This document shows positions 16,744 to 26,880 of a stretch of DNA of 64,000 bases, in pieces. The number at the start of each line of letters is the position of its first letter. Position 1 is the first letter of the stretch. The stretch spans positions 80,098 through 144,097 of the forward strand of contig NZ_WNZW01000012.1 of the NCBI RefSeq assembly GCF_009725165.1, read 5' to 3'. The notes under the pieces are model-generated. The model was not told the origin of the DNA. It searched no databases and saw nothing but the letters and a program-made list of their open reading frames with translations. Both the position numbers and the translations under genes were made by a program. The DNA comes from Paenibacillus woosongensis. Lineage in GTDB: Bacteria; Bacillota; Bacilli; Paenibacillales; Paenibacillaceae.

Positions 16744-17454
16744 TTGATTTCCTCCGCATGATGTTTTGGTTCTTTCGACCTACTACGGAGGATATAAGAA
16801 ATCTAGCAATCTGGCAATACAAATTTTGATAATTGCTATATTAGGAACCAACATGCCTCTTGTATTTACTTCGCATCCAGTTGCCATAACTGGTGAGGGC
16901 CGCTTACGATCCGGTCTCTTGAAGCCTCCCCGTGGAATGACATCGGCAAGTAACCTGTACCCATATACATTTTCTTCACCTTCCAGAAGCTCATGTAACA
17001 CGCAAGTACCCATACACGGATCATTTTAAAACGGAATGTATTTTATACAGCTAGTTAAGCTCTTTTTGTCAGAAAAACATGTGCTAAATGTATAACATGC
17101 AATTAGTTTGCCTGCTAAGAGCCTGTTCGCCGAAATAGCTTAAAACTAAATGCAGGTTTTGCAGTTAGTTCTCCTCGACAGAGCCAAAACCGATAAACTA
17201 ACTGCATGAAATACATCTAGTTAACTAACTCGCGACCATCTAGCAACAGTTAGAAATCTGTAACCTGAACGTCCAGGTACAGTAACTAAACCAGAGTTAA
17301 ATTTATGAAGGGAAAGACTCCAGTTCCATGAAGGGGCCGTGAGGCTGTTACATCATTCTCTCGACCCTCTTGGCGGCTGATTGGTATTTCCGCACGATTG
17401 CCGTATTCCGTAACACGCATTCACTCTTATCTGCGCGCATTTTTCGCTAAAATG
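16744..17454. other. Long intergenic region with short repeats
   Basis: About 710 bp without a convincing gene. A minus-strand ORF (17013-16783) lacks an SD and any recognisable motif. The region 17080-17260 is rich in variants of AACTAACTGCA / TGCAGTTAGTT, including a hairpin described separately. The carboxypeptidase promoter must lie near 16750-16800. Confidence 0.5.
17144..17170. repeat. Hairpin-forming AACTAAnTGCA repeat
   Basis: AACTAAATGCA and TGCAGTTAGTT form an 11-bp stem with one mismatch around a 5-nt loop. Related fragments follow (AACTAACTGCA near 17204, AGTTAACTAACT near 17219). I recall similar short palindromes scattered in Paenibacillus intergenic DNA; that link is not checked. 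Confidence 0.45.
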
Positions 17455-17482
17455 AAAAACCGCCAAGCCTCAGCTTGACGGT
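17455..17482 (-). terminator. Terminator of the SPFH gene
   Basis: Minus strand ACCGTCAAG / CTTGGCGGT stem (one G-U pair), 6-nt loop, followed by TTTTTCATTT. Confidence 0.75.
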
Positions 17483-17515
17483 CCATGTACTTCCTTCCGT
17501 ATAATCAGCAACAGC

Positions 17516-18355
17516 TTACTGATTTTGACTCACAAAGGATTGAATATCGATAAACGGAGTAGCTCCGCCACTCACTGCAGGCAGACGTCCATCCCACTTC
17601 TCGAGAGCCTTCTCCTGCACTTCGATTTGCTTCAGTTGTACCAGTTCTGGCGTAACCTCCTGCTTCTTCAGCTTGAGGGACTCGGCCTCAGCTTGAGCCT
17701 GGGCGATCTTTTGCTTCGCTTCGATTTCAATCCGCTTTAAATCGTTCTCCGCCTTCAGCGCCTGCTGCTGAGCGACCTGCTTCGCTTCAATCGAATTGTC
17801 GAACGCTTCGGAGAACTTGAAGTTCACAATATTGATTTCATTTACAATCAAATCGTATTTAGCCATCCTTGCCGTCAAATGCTCGCTGATCTCTCCGGCT
17901 ACGATATCACGCTTTGCGATCAAGTCCTCAGCGGGGTACCGTGCGGTAACCTCCTTGACGACTTCCTGCACCGCCGGGTTAATGATGACCGAATCATAAG
18001 CTCCCCCAACATTATTCATCAAATTGTAGGCCGACTCTTTATTGACGGAATAGTTGACGACGACATGCGTCGATACCGGCTGCAAATCCTTGGACGATGC
18101 GGTCGTATCCGTTTCCGTCTTCGTTACCTGGGTATTTACCTGAATCACCGTCTGAATGAAAGGAATCTTCAAATGAATGCCGGGCGACAAAATATTGTCG
18201 TTGAGTTTTCCAAAAGTTTTATACAACCCAACATGGCCGTACTGCACCTGCGTCACACTGTTCATCCCTACAAATGCCAAAATCACGATCACTGCGATTG
18301 CAGCTATCCCTTTGTATCCCGTGTTTTTCCTTGGTTTGTTAGGTACTGCTTCCAT
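17516..18355 (-). CDS. SPFH-domain (prohibitin-like) membrane protein
   Basis: 279 residues from ATG 18355, 7 nt after GGAGGGG; an earlier in-frame ATG would contain the SD. There is one N-terminal helix (YKGIAAIAVIVILAFVGMNSV), then the SPFH/band-7 fold (VQYGHVGLYKTFGKLNDNILSPGIHLKIPFIQTV) and a long Ala/Gln/Glu-rich coiled coil (about 190-250, EAKQVAQQQALKAENDLKRIEIEAKQ). This is the prohibitin HflK/C-like layout: a membrane-anchored oligomeric scaffold. The exact bacterial role is not established. It appears monocistronic. Confidence 0.9.
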   Translation of the reverse strand: MEAVPNKPRKNTGYKGIAAIAVIVILAFVGMNSVTQVQYGHVGLYKTFGKLNDNILSPGIHLKIPFIQTVIQVNTQVTKTETDTTASSKDLQPVSTHVVVNYSVNKESAYNLMNNVGGAYDSVIINPAVQEVVKEVTARYPAEDLIAKRDIVAGEISEHLTARMAKYDLIVNEINIVNFKFSEAFDNSIEAKQVAQQQALKAENDLKRIEIEAKQKIAQAQAEAESLKLKKQEVTPELVQLKQIEVQEKALEKWDGRLPAVSGGATPFIDIQSFVSQNQ

Positions 18356-18663
18356 GATAGATCCCCTCCACATTATGTGTATCGCTCGCCGGCTGTCTTG
18401 GCGCCGTTAATGGATAATACGCATCACCAGGCAAAAGGTAACAAAACTCCCTTCAAAAATATCTGAACGTAAACAAGAATTGGTTATCATTGTCCAGACT
18501 TTGAATCGGAAGGCCCCGTAAACGTGGAGATAGCACAAGAAACGGCCTTAGGAACGAATAAGTATTTGTTTTAGTCACAAGGGACCGTGAAGTGCAATTC
18601 TATCCCTCAAAAACGTGGTAATATAATAAGTTAATAAAATAATAAATATGGGAGAGAGAAAGA
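18356..18663. other. Divergent intergenic region
   Basis: 308 bp between divergent genes, becoming AT-rich towards the stalk-domain gene. It should hold promoters for both. The only candidate noted is TAATATAATAAG near 18620-18631 as a -10 for the plus-strand gene. No operator was recognised. Confidence 0.35.
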
Positions 18664-19434
18664 ATGAAACGAAAACTGATTCTTTTATTATCCATGCTTA
18701 TTTTTTCAATCGTTTTATGGCCAACACAAACTCAATCTGCTGCACAGGAAATTACAGTTATTATCCATGGAGAGAAGCAACAATATGATCAACCACCCGT
18801 TTTATATCAAGGAAGAACATTAGTCCCGTTGCGCGGCATTTTTGAAACATTAGGTGCTAGAGTGAATTGGAACCAGGTAGAGAAAAAAGTGACCGCTACA
18901 AAAGACAATCAAATGATTGAACTAATTATTGGTTCTAATCATGCTAAAATCAATGATCAGCTGCACAAATTAGACGTGGAAGCAAAAACGATCAAGAATC
19001 GTACAATGGTTCCATTGCGATTTATTGGAGAAGCATTAGGAGAAGACGTTCAGTGGGAACCATCCACAAAAACGGTATTTATCGGTGGGAAAATTGAAAT
19101 ACAACCTAATCAGCCGAGCAGCGTGCTTGCGGAAGTACAGAGTATTTATGAAAATACTGGTGCTAAATTTGAAGGAGATATTAACGAATATTTTGCCGGA
19201 GGTAACGGCATTAACCAAGCTTATGTTAATAATATATTAGTTGTTTTCAATTCTGGCAGTTTCGATAATTTTACTGTTGCCGCAGAGGTTGCTAATAAAT
19301 TAGGTGGAAGTGGGGATGTCAATCAGACAGCTGCTGCTATTGATAAAATTTTTAATGGTGAAGCTGTAGGAGCGATTACCGTAGGTAATATAACAATAAC
19401 CTCTGGCGGAAGAAGCGTCCATCTAAGCTGGTGA
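18664..19434 (+). CDS. Secreted stalk-domain protein with unknown C-terminal domain
   Basis: 256 residues, ATG 18664 after GGGAGAGAGAAAGA. Signal peptide about 1-25 (MKRKLILLLSMLIFSIVLWP ... SAAQ). Residues 27-140 are a copper amine oxidase N-terminal-like domain: YQGRTLVPLRGIFETLGARVNW and KNRTMVPLRFIGEALGEDVQW. The remaining ~110 residues (from QPSSVLAEVQSI) match nothing I recognise and are rich in Asn, Gly and Ile. Codon use is clearly more AT-rich than the neighbours, which suggests a different origin. It shares only the stalk domain with the RCC1 protein near the window start. Confidence 0.75.
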   Translation: MKRKLILLLSMLIFSIVLWPTQTQSAAQEITVIIHGEKQQYDQPPVLYQGRTLVPLRGIFETLGARVNWNQVEKKVTATKDNQMIELIIGSNHAKINDQLHKLDVEAKTIKNRTMVPLRFIGEALGEDVQWEPSTKTVFIGGKIEIQPNQPSSVLAEVQSIYENTGAKFEGDINEYFAGGNGINQAYVNNILVVFNSGSFDNFTVAAEVANKLGGSGDVNQTAAAIDKIFNGEAVGAITVGNITITSGGRSVHLSW

Positions 19435-19510
19435 ATGAGTTAAGATTGTGAGGGTCTACAAATAAACTATGAGGTGCTTTAGTTTAGTTAAATAAGACTA
19501 TACAATGAAA

Positions 19511-19545
19511 TAGAACTTCCAAATAATAATGGAAGTTCTATTTTT
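19511..19545 (+). terminator. Terminator of the stalk-domain gene
   Basis: TAGAACTTCC / GGAAGTTCTA perfect 10-bp stem, 10-nt loop, followed by TTTTT on the plus strand. Confidence 0.85.
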
Positions 19546-19566
19546 CAATTACTTCACATGAAACTT

Positions 19567-20373
19567 TTACTTTCTAGAAAGCCAGGCGCGGTCATTTCTC
19601 CAAGTGACATCGACCGGCAGTTCGAAGAAGTCTGACAAGGTATCCCCGCGGAACAGCTCCTTCGTATTACCCTGCATGAACACTTCACCGCGCCGGAGAA
19701 GCAGCGTCTTGGCAAAGGCCGGAACGATCTCCTCCGTATGGTGAGTAACATAGATCATATGCGGAGCGTCGGGCTGTACCGCCAGCTCCTGAATGCTGTC
19801 CAGCAGCCCTTCCTTCGAGATGAAATCGAGGCCGTTCGCAGCTTCATCCAAAATCAGCAGTTTGGGTTCTGCCATCAATGCCCGTGCAATGAGCAGCTTT
19901 TGCTGCTCGCCCTGGGAGCAGGTCTGATATGTGCGATCCAGCAAATGGCCGCATCTTAACTGATGCATCAATGCCTCCGCCCGGTCAAAATCCTCGCTGG
20001 ACGGCTTTTCATACAACCCGATCGATGCAAATTTCCCGCTCACAACCAGATCCTGCACCTTCTCGGATGCATGAATTCTTTGCTGCAGAGAAGAGCTGAC
20101 CCACCCGATCGATTTACGCATTTCCCTGACGTCCACTTCGCCATATTTATGCCCCAGTACGGAAATCGTGCCCGTTGTCGGCCAAATGTACCCGTTGATC
20201 ATATTAAGCAATGTCGTTTTACCCGACCCGTTCAGCCCAAACAAAGCCCAATTCTCGCCAGGCGCGACCTGCCAGTCTATCCCGTCCAGCACAACTTTGC
20301 CGTCCCGCCGCCATGTTACATTCTGCATCTCAATCACTTGACTAAAACCCTCCGACCGGTTCGAATCACTCAT
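19567..20373 (-). CDS. Lone ABC ATPase (YlmA-like)
   Basis: 268 residues, ATG 20373 after GGGAGGCGTTGTAG. It has Walker A FGLNGSGKTTLLN (about 45-57), a Q-loop region (SIGWVSSSLQQ), signature CSQGEQQKLLIARAL in place of LSGGQ, Walker B LLILDEAANGLD and switch His (VTHHTEE). The sequence resembles YlmA/molybdate-type ATPases, which occur without their own permease. Single gene; the transport partner is unknown. The signature 'CSQGE' is a variant seen in this subfamily. Confidence 0.85.
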   Translation of the reverse strand: MSDSNRSEGFSQVIEMQNVTWRRDGKVVLDGIDWQVAPGENWALFGLNGSGKTTLLNMINGYIWPTTGTISVLGHKYGEVDVREMRKSIGWVSSSLQQRIHASEKVQDLVVSGKFASIGLYEKPSSEDFDRAEALMHQLRCGHLLDRTYQTCSQGEQQKLLIARALMAEPKLLILDEAANGLDFISKEGLLDSIQELAVQPDAPHMIYVTHHTEEIVPAFAKTLLLRRGEVFMQGNTKELFRGDTLSDFFELPVDVTWRNDRAWLSRK

Positions 20374-20611
20374 CTACAACGCCTCCCTGACTTAACTGGT
20401 TTCCGTTCTGTCCCTATTCTTAATGATGGGCTTAGATTGCTGCCCTATAATATTTACAAAGCTAACTCGCTGGAATAAACTTGTCAAGCCAGGAATGTGC
20501 ATGGAATGTCCTCATTTTGAGCGAAGGATGGTGATATAGACGATGACAAATGTGAAAATATCGGGGCTAGTCGTTCATATATTTAACGGTTACAGAGCTC
20601 GGTTCTAAGCT

Positions 20612-21139
20612 TTACAACCCGACGAGACTTCGGTGTATTTTGATGACGATTTTGCGAATGCAGCTCTCTCTGTGCACGTGGCCGCATGGGCGATGCAAAT
20701 CCGTTGGAAAGAAAACGGCGAATAGTCCCGGCTCCATGATCAAGTCACTGCCTTCATCCTGTCCCGCCCTCCGTTCTCTCCGCTGAACAGCTTCGAATTC
20801 CTTTTCCGCTTCGGATTCATAGTATTGTATATCGTCTTCGCTTAAGCGGTTCAGGCTAATTTTCAGCCGGTCATCGTATCTTTTCCAGCCAATCCGTTCC
20901 GTACCGCTCACCAAATACTGAATATCTATATAGCTGTAGTGAGATTCGTACTGCTGACCGCTAACCGGCTGTGTCGTATATTCCTGAACAATAGCAAACA
21001 TCTTTCCGCTTTCCAGTTCATATCTGCCTGGCGAAGCATTCTCTAGCTGATGCAGCTTAATGTATTCCAGCCCTCTTCGCACAGCGGAAGGGTATAAATG
21101 CTTCTCTTGATCCAGGTTTCTGATATCCCCCAGCATCAT
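20612..21139 (-). CDS. YhcH/YjgK/YiaL-family (DUF386) protein
   Basis: 175 residues, start at ATG 21139 (second ATG at once after), SD AAGGAAGG. It begins MMLGDIRNLDQEKHLYPSAVRRGLEYI, with HYSYIDIQYLVSGTERIGW and a C-terminal cupin metal site region (FFPTDLHRPCGH), as in the YhcH/EbgC family of double-stranded beta-helix proteins. Members sit in sialic acid, L-arabinose and uronate operons and are thought to be sugar anomerases or lactonase-like helpers. Last gene of the sugar operon, 75 bp after the kinase. Confidence 0.88.
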   Translation of the reverse strand: MMLGDIRNLDQEKHLYPSAVRRGLEYIKLHQLENASPGRYELESGKMFAIVQEYTTQPVSGQQYESHYSYIDIQYLVSGTERIGWKRYDDRLKISLNRLSEDDIQYYESEAEKEFEAVQRRERRAGQDEGSDLIMEPGLFAVFFPTDLHRPCGHVHRESCIRKIVIKIHRSLVGL

Positions 21140-21214
21140 GGCTGTTCCTTCCTTTCCCGGATGCGGTTCTTCAAACGCTTGCTGTCATTTTGTCTTCAAG
21201 GAGTCAGGAAGAGG

Positions 21215-22891
21215 TCATGGCCTTTTTTTTTGCAGCTGCTTTAACCTAGTCATAACTTCATTGCCGCCTCGGCCAAAATAATCATGCAGCCGACGATACT
21301 CCCTATAGAGCTCATCATACATAGCCTGATGCACGGCAGTTGGTGTATAGCTCTTCTCCTGGAGGTGAGCCATATGCCTGGCCGCCTCCTCGATGGTGTC
21401 GTAGCCGCCGCGCAGGGAACCTGCTGCTACCGCTCCAAACATCGCGGCTCCCAGCGCCGGAGTCTGTGTTGAAGCGGCGATTTTGATCTCCCGGCCTGTG
21501 ATATCCGCATACAGCTGCATTAGCAGCTTGTTTCTCTGCGGCAGGCCGCCGCAGGCGTACAACTCCTTCACCTCAACCCCGGCAGCTTCGAAAGCCTCAA
21601 TAATATGGCGAGTGCCGAATGCTGTTGCTTCCAGTAATGCACGGTATATTTCCTCGGGTCTCGTCTGCAGCGTCAGCCCGGCAATCATGCCGCTCAGCTC
21701 GGAATTGACCAGATTTGAACGATTCCCGTTCCACCAATCGAGCGCGATTAACCCGCTCTCGCCAGGCAGCAGCTTAGCCGCTCCCGCCTCCAGCCATTCA
21801 TGAACAGAGACGCCCGCCTGCCCGGCTTCCCTTTCTACATAAGCAGGCACGGCCTGCTTCACATACCATCCAAACATGTCTCCAACGGCAGGCTGTCCCG
21901 CTTCATATGCATACAACCCAGGTATAATACCGTCCTCTACGACACCGCAAATGCCTTCCACTTGAATTTCCTGTTCACTTAGCAGCAAATGACATAACGA
22001 GGTTCCCATCGATAGCACCATATCCCCAGGTGATGTCGCGCCGGCGCCGGGCACAGCCGCATGAGCGTCAATGATGCCCGGCGCCACGGCGATGCCTGGG
22101 CGCAAGCCCATCATTGCAGCCGCCTCTTCCGTAAGCACGCCCGCAGACTCGCTTAGTGTCACGATATCTCCCCGGAGCTTCGTCTCGGCGAAGGCGGCAA
22201 ACCGCGAATCCAGATGTTGATAGAAATCCCGCTGCGGATATCCCTCTTGCCGATGCCAAAGCGACTTATAACCCGCGCAGCCGCTATTGCGCTTCAACAT
22301 CCCGGTCATCACAAATACGATCCAATCCGCAGCCTCCACGAAGCGATCTGCCGCATCATAAATATCCGGGCGTTCCCGCAGCACCTGCAGAGCCTTCGCC
22401 GTCATCCATTCCGAGGACACCTTGCCGCCATACCGTCCAATGAAGCTCTCTGCCCGCGCAGCGGCAAGTTCATTGATCAGATCGGCCTCCTGCTGGGCCG
22501 CATGGTGCTTCCACAGCTTCACATAGGCATGCGGCTCATGACGGTACTCCTCGGCATAACATAACGGATTGCCTTCTTGATCTATGGGAAGTATGGTGCT
22601 GGAAGTAAAATCAACCCCGATGCCAATGATCTGCTCCGGCAAGGCGCCGGAAATCCTTAATACTTCCGGAACGGAGTGCCGCAGCACTTCCACGTAATCC
22701 CGAGGATGCTGCAGCGCCCACTCCGCGCCCAGCTTGACTCCAGTTCCCGCAAGCTCGACATCCATAACCCCGTGAGGATAAGGCGTCACATGCCAGGCAA
22801 CCTCCCGGCCGTCGCGGACATCCACAAGCACAACACGTCCCGATTCGGTGCCATAATCGATTCCAAGAACATAGCGAACATCCATATTCAT
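21215..22891 (-). CDS. FGGY-family kinase, ribulokinase (AraB)-like
   Basis: 558 residues, the AraB length, longer than FucK or RhaB. The N-terminus [21 protein letters not shown], the [15 protein letters not shown] segment, [24 protein letters not shown], and the ATP-site [10 protein letters not shown] / [11 protein letters not shown] region follow ribulokinases closely. AraB enzymes phosphorylate O5 of L-ribulose and also accept D-ribulose. Here the gene follows fucI with 59 bp between, so the likely substrate is a ketose made by FucI: D-ribulose from D-arabinose, or L-fuculose. AraB-type chemistry favours the 5-phosphate. The in-frame ATG two codons later is an alternative start. Confidence 0.85.
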   Translation of the reverse strand: MNMDVRYVLGIDYGTESGRVVLVDVRDGREVAWHVTPYPHGVMDVELAGTGVKLGAEWALQHPRDYVEVLRHSVPEVLRISGALPEQIIGIGVDFTSSTILPIDQEGNPLCYAEEYRHEPHAYVKLWKHHAAQQEADLINELAAARAESFIGRYGGKVSSEWMTAKALQVLRERPDIYDAADRFVEAADWIVFVMTGMLKRNSGCAGYKSLWHRQEGYPQRDFYQHLDSRFAAFAETKLRGDIVTLSESAGVLTEEAAAMMGLRPGIAVAPGIIDAHAAVPGAGATSPGDMVLSMGTSLCHLLLSEQEIQVEGICGVVEDGIIPGLYAYEAGQPAVGDMFGWYVKQAVPAYVEREAGQAGVSVHEWLEAGAAKLLPGESGLIALDWWNGNRSNLVNSELSGMIAGLTLQTRPEEIYRALLEATAFGTRHIIEAFEAAGVEVKELYACGGLPQRNKLLMQLYADITGREIKIAASTQTPALGAAMFGAVAAGSLRGGYDTIEEAARHMAHLQEKSYTPTAVHQAMYDELYREYRRLHDYFGRGGNEVMTRLKQLQKKRP

Positions 22892-22950
22892 GCTTCTTGC
22901 CTCCTTCTCTCTTGCTCCTCTTTCATTTCTCCCATCTCCCCCGCTGGCGA

Positions 22951-24744
22951 TTATTTATATAGAGGACCAAAGGCGGCACACGCCCGGTAATCCGCTCCGG
23001 TCGCATCGTCTGCGCCGAAAGCTGACCATACGCTTGGCCGGAAAATATCCTCTTCAGGCACATTGTGCATATTTACCGGAATACGCAGCATCGAAGCAAG
23101 CGTAATCAGTTGGGAGCCAATATGGCCGTAACTGACTGCGCAGTGGTTGGAGCCCCAATGGTTCATGACCGAATAAACATCCTTGAATGCCCCCGATCCA
23201 GTCAATCTCGGCACGAACCATGTCGTCGGCCATGTCGGATCAGACCGGCGGTCCAGCACGTCATGCACATCCTCCGGCAATTCCACAGAATACCCCTCGG
23301 CAATTTGCAGCACCGGGCCGATGCCATGGATCAGGTTGATCCGAGCCATTGTCAGCGGCATACCGCCCCGTGTCGTAAAATCCGTGGAAAATCCGCCCGA
23401 CGGGAAGAAATCCTTGGCCGGGCACCAGGCTACCGCATCCAGACACTTCTGGGCTTCCTCCTCGCTGATTTCCCAGAACGGCTTCATAGCCGGCTGACCG
23501 TTCAGCGACTGCTGGCCTGTGCCATCCAGGGAAGCCGGGCCCGAATTAATCAGGTGGATCACTCCGCCTGCTGCCTGTCCTTCCAGCTTCTTGCCGGTCA
23601 CCCGCTCGACGGCTTCCGGGCTCCAGTACGTACGCACATCGGCAAAAATTTGCGCGGCATTTGTCAGCTGATGCCCGAGCAGCATGGTGATCGCGTTCAA
23701 ATTGTCATTCTCCGTGGCCAGCATAAACGGCTCGCGAATGCCGTTCCAATCAAAGGAGCTGCTCAGAATAGCTTCCATAAAGTCACCGGTCGGCAAATGA
23801 TCCGTCCACGCTCGCTGTCCCTGAAATCCTGCGGCAATGGCATTCCGCCCTTCTGCTTCTTCGCCGTAGCCCATTTCCGCCAGCTTCGGATTGCCGACCA
23901 TGAGGTCGCGGGCTATGAGCGCCATTTTGACTACCGTCTCCCAATCCTGCGCCTTCTGCCCTGCAGATCTTTGGCGCTCCGGCGGGTTAACGTCCTCCCC
24001 TTCCTTGCAGTGCTTCTTCGTCCACTCCAGCGCGCGCTTATATTCTTCCTTATCGTAAATCCCCCGCTCCATCCGCCGGATAAACTCAGTCATATCCACA
24101 TATTCATTGCGCATGCCAAGATAGTTTTGGAAGAAGCCTTCGTCCACAATACAGCCGGCAATCCCCATTGACACCGTTCCCATCGACAAATAGGATTTGC
24201 CGCGAATCGTCGCTACAGCAAGCCCGGCCTTGGCAAAATTCAGCAATTTACCCTGTACGTCCTCTGGGATGGTATCATCGCCAATATCCTGCACATCCCG
24301 TCCATAAATGCTGAACGTAGGCAATCCCTTCTGGTTGTGGGCCGCAAGCGCGGCCGCCAAATAGACCGCTCCTGGACGCTCCGTTCCGTTAAAGCCCCAT
24401 ATCGCCTTCGGCATCCACGGATCGGTATCGATCGTCTCCAGCGGATAGCACCAGGACGGAGTTACCGTAATCGTTACGCCCACGCCTTCCCGGCGGAATT
24501 TCTCGGCCGTGCTGGCCGCTTCCCGCACCCCGCCAATCGTCGTATCCGCTACTACGCATTCCACAGGCAAACCATTAGCATGGCGGAGATTGTCCGATAG
24601 AAAGCGGGCGCAAGCGAGAGCCAGATTCATCGTCGGCTCCTCCAGTGATTCGCGGATCCCGCCGCGCCGTCCATCAATGACCGGACGAATGCCTATTTTG
24701 GGCATAGCGCCCTCCAAACGGTTTACAATCATTGGTGTACTCAT
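22951..24744 (-). CDS. fucI: L-fucose / D-arabinose isomerase
   Basis: 597 residues from ATG 24744 (7 nt after AGGAGG). It is full length and collinear with Fuc[27 protein letters not shown] at the start, [32 protein letters not shown], the metal-binding Glu in [35 protein letters not shown] with Asp, and [20 protein letters not shown] near the C-terminus, with His. It is Mn-dependent and converts L-fucose to L-fuculose or D-arabinose to D-ribulose. It is in an operon with an AraB-type kinase, a DapA-type aldolase and sugar transport, but no FucA aldolase. Confidence 0.95.
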   Translation of the reverse strand: MSTPMIVNRLEGAMPKIGIRPVIDGRRGGIRESLEEPTMNLALACARFLSDNLRHANGLPVECVVADTTIGGVREAASTAEKFRREGVGVTITVTPSWCYPLETIDTDPWMPKAIWGFNGTERPGAVYLAAALAAHNQKGLPTFSIYGRDVQDIGDDTIPEDVQGKLLNFAKAGLAVATIRGKSYLSMGTVSMGIAGCIVDEGFFQNYLGMRNEYVDMTEFIRRMERGIYDKEEYKRALEWTKKHCKEGEDVNPPERQRSAGQKAQDWETVVKMALIARDLMVGNPKLAEMGYGEEAEGRNAIAAGFQGQRAWTDHLPTGDFMEAILSSSFDWNGIREPFMLATENDNLNAITMLLGHQLTNAAQIFADVRTYWSPEAVERVTGKKLEGQAAGGVIHLINSGPASLDGTGQQSLNGQPAMKPFWEISEEEAQKCLDAVAWCPAKDFFPSGGFSTDFTTRGGMPLTMARINLIHGIGPVLQIAEGYSVELPEDVHDVLDRRSDPTWPTTWFVPRLTGSGAFKDVYSVMNHWGSNHCAVSYGHIGSQLITLASMLRIPVNMHNVPEEDIFRPSVWSAFGADDATGADYRACAAFGPLYK

Positions 24745-24758
24745 GATCATTCCTCCTG

Positions 24759-25694
24759 TTATATAATGAATTGCCCGGACAACTGCTTGGACAATTGATG
24801 CAGCTGGCGGATTTCTAAACGGTTCGTTGCCGTAAAGTCCCGATGGTTCTTCACCCGGCAGTAATAGTTATCAAAGACGCCTTCCAGCATTAAATAGTAC
24901 TTGGCGTTGACCGGGTATAATTGCCTTTCGATTAGAGAGGTCATACTGAGGAGATTCGTGAGCGTCTCCGCCCGCTTCGGCTCATTCTCCCAATTTTTCA
25001 GCAGCCATACGTATAAGTCCGGATGGAAGTTCGCCATCACCCCGCTATACCCTGCGATGCCAAGCCGAAGCGTCTCCAGCAGCGTCGCTGAATTCGCATT
25101 ATATATTTTCAAAGAGCTGTCCTGTACGGCTTCGAGCTTCTGCCGAATATTATCCGTATCACAGCTAGTATCTTTCAGAAAGTGGAATCTCCCCGTGCTT
25201 GCGCACCATTGCAGCAGCTCGGGTGAAATAATTCTTTTGTAGGGAAATGGACACTCATAAAAACTTAGCGGAATATCTTCCGGCAGCCTGCTGAGCAGCT
25301 TCTCTAAGTTGGCCTTCCATACCTCATCCGGCTCATCCTCGTTCGCCAATCGGTTCGTGATCAGCACAAGAGCATCGATCCCGGTTGCAGCCATGGCCGT
25401 CAGTTCCTTAACCTGGTCGTCAAAATCATCGGAAATATGGCCTGAAGCTATAACAGGCACGCGTCCGGCTGCTTTTTCTTTAATAAAAGAGGCCAGCTTC
25501 ACTCTCTCTTGCAAACTTAAGTGAAACATTTCACTCGATTGGCAAACTGCAAACAGACCGTCTACACCATGCCGGATATACCATTCAACCGCCCGCTCCT
25601 GGGCAACGAAGTCGATTTCTCCGTTCTCCTTGAACGGCGTAACCATGGTTGGCCATACACCGTCCGGTATATGTGATTGTAATTGATTCAACAT
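24759..25694 (-). CDS. Dihydrodipicolinate synthase / N-acetylneuraminate lyase family aldolase
   Basis: 311 residues, ATG 25694 after GTGGAGGGACATAG. TIM-barrel class I aldolase of the DapA superfamily: [19 protein letters not shown] at the start, [18 protein letters not shown] in place of GTTGE, catalytic Tyr146 ([11 protein letters not shown]) and Schiff-base Lys174 (HFLKDTSCD). The GTTGE-type motif is changed to CQSSE, which argues against a true DHDPS and for a 2-keto-acid aldolase with another substrate. The setting (fucI, AraB-like kinase, BNR protein, YhcH) suggests a sugar-acid or nonulosonate cleavage step. Substrate unknown. Confidence 0.85.
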   Translation of the reverse strand: MLNQLQSHIPDGVWPTMVTPFKENGEIDFVAQERAVEWYIRHGVDGLFAVCQSSEMFHLSLQERVKLASFIKEKAAGRVPVIASGHISDDFDDQVKELTAMAATGIDALVLITNRLANEDEPDEVWKANLEKLLSRLPEDIPLSFYECPFPYKRIISPELLQWCASTGRFHFLKDTSCDTDNIRQKLEAVQDSSLKIYNANSATLLETLRLGIAGYSGVMANFHPDLYVWLLKNWENEPKRAETLTNLLSMTSLIERQLYPVNAKYYLMLEGVFDNYYCRVKNHRDFTATNRLEIRQLHQLSKQLSGQFII

Positions 25695-25808
25695 CTATGT
25701 CCCTCCACGCACGTAGTCAATAACAACAATTCCTATCCGCTGCTCCACTGCTAAACACTGCTATTTCCCGCTGTGAAATTTGTACCATAGTTTACAGCAA
25801 TAACCGTA

Positions 25809-26828
25809 TTACTTCGCCCTTCTGCTAAACTTTCTAAAGGCAATATTGACTCTGTTCCAGGTATAAGTCAGGTAGAGCTGGTCTCCATACGCAAGAACTG
25901 CCGGATAGGAAAACTCCCCCTCGCCGTCTTCCAGCATAGCCTCTTGGGTCCAGGTCAGCCCATTATCCGTGGACGCCATCAATACAAGCGGCGTGCGCGG
26001 TCCCCAATTGACGCCGACAGGATTGCAGCAAAGCACCAGGGTTCCATCCTCCATGCGGACAACATCCATCCCGCTGTTATTATTCGGAACGCTCGTTGGA
26101 TACGCCGCGCTCCAATGGACGCCGCCGTCCTGCGAATCACTGCGGTGAATGAATCCTTCCGAGCTTCTCATCAGCATATGAACCTGGCCAGGCTCGGACT
26201 CCCATACCGATGGCTGAATAACCCCCCGGCCGTAAAATGACTGCTCCGACACCGGAATATCGCTCTTTACCGCTTGGATGTCACTCCGTTGAATACCAGC
26301 GATGCCGATCTCCTCGCTCCGCTGCCAGGTCAAGCCCTGATCCTGCGAGCGATCAGCGAACGAAGTCCAGATTCCGTCCTCGGCAGAAGCCGGAGCGACC
26401 CAAGTGCCGTCCGCGAGAACGATCACCTTATTGCGAACTGGGCCTCTGCCTCCCCGGTCACCAGGAACGAGCTCACTCGCCGCCGACCAGGTTCTCCCCT
26501 CATCCTTGGAGATTTTATAGAGCGTTCGCCATTCCTTAATCCATCGGCCGATTTTATAGAATAGCATCAGCTCGCCGCCCGGAAGATTCATAAGTACCGG
26601 ATTCCAGCAGGGCTCCTCTACTCCCGCCGCTATTTGCAGCGGCCGCGACCAGCTCCCGCCTGTCTTGCGGGAGCACCAGATTGCACTGTCATCCGCGCCT
26701 TCCTTGCTCCCCGCAAACCAGACGGCGAGGATATCGCCGCCAGGCAGCACCGCCAAATGTGAAGCATGACAGCTGGCAAACGGTTTGTCCGTTCCCATGA
26801 TCAATTCATTCGTGATCTCATTGAACAT
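25809..26828 (-). CDS. BNR-repeat (sialidase-like) cytoplasmic protein
   Basis: 339 residues from ATG 26828, 10 nt after AGGAGGG. No signal peptide. It has Asp-box motifs of the sialidase propeller (SKDEGRTW, SQDQGLTW, SQDGGVHW, STDNGLTW), with the BNR_2-type start CHASHLAVLPGGDILAVWFAG and WNPVLMNLPGGELMLFYK. The N-terminal FRIP motif of GH33 sialidases is absent, so true sialidase activity is doubtful. Related 'exo-alpha-sialidase family' proteins occur in many sugar operons with untested activity. Being intracellular, it would act on imported oligosaccharides or sugar derivatives. It follows the permeases by 52 bp. Confidence 0.82.
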   Translation of the reverse strand: MFNEITNELIMGTDKPFASCHASHLAVLPGGDILAVWFAGSKEGADDSAIWCSRKTGGSWSRPLQIAAGVEEPCWNPVLMNLPGGELMLFYKIGRWIKEWRTLYKISKDEGRTWSAASELVPGDRGGRGPVRNKVIVLADGTWVAPASAEDGIWTSFADRSQDQGLTWQRSEEIGIAGIQRSDIQAVKSDIPVSEQSFYGRGVIQPSVWESEPGQVHMLMRSSEGFIHRSDSQDGGVHWSAAYPTSVPNNNSGMDVVRMEDGTLVLCCNPVGVNWGPRTPLVLMASTDNGLTWTQEAMLEDGEGEFSYPAVLAYGDQLYLTYTWNRVNIAFRKFSRRAK

Positions 26829-26880
26829 GTCCGTAATTCCCTCCTGAGAAATCAACTTGCCGCATTTGCGGCCTGGTTGA

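Noticed and set aside
16783..17013. 76-codon minus-strand ORF in the intergenic region
   Set aside because: No SD, no motif, composition like non-coding DNA.
23065..24171. 368-codon plus-strand ORF opposite fucI
   Set aside because: Antisense shadow of a strongly conserved gene; no SD and no domain.
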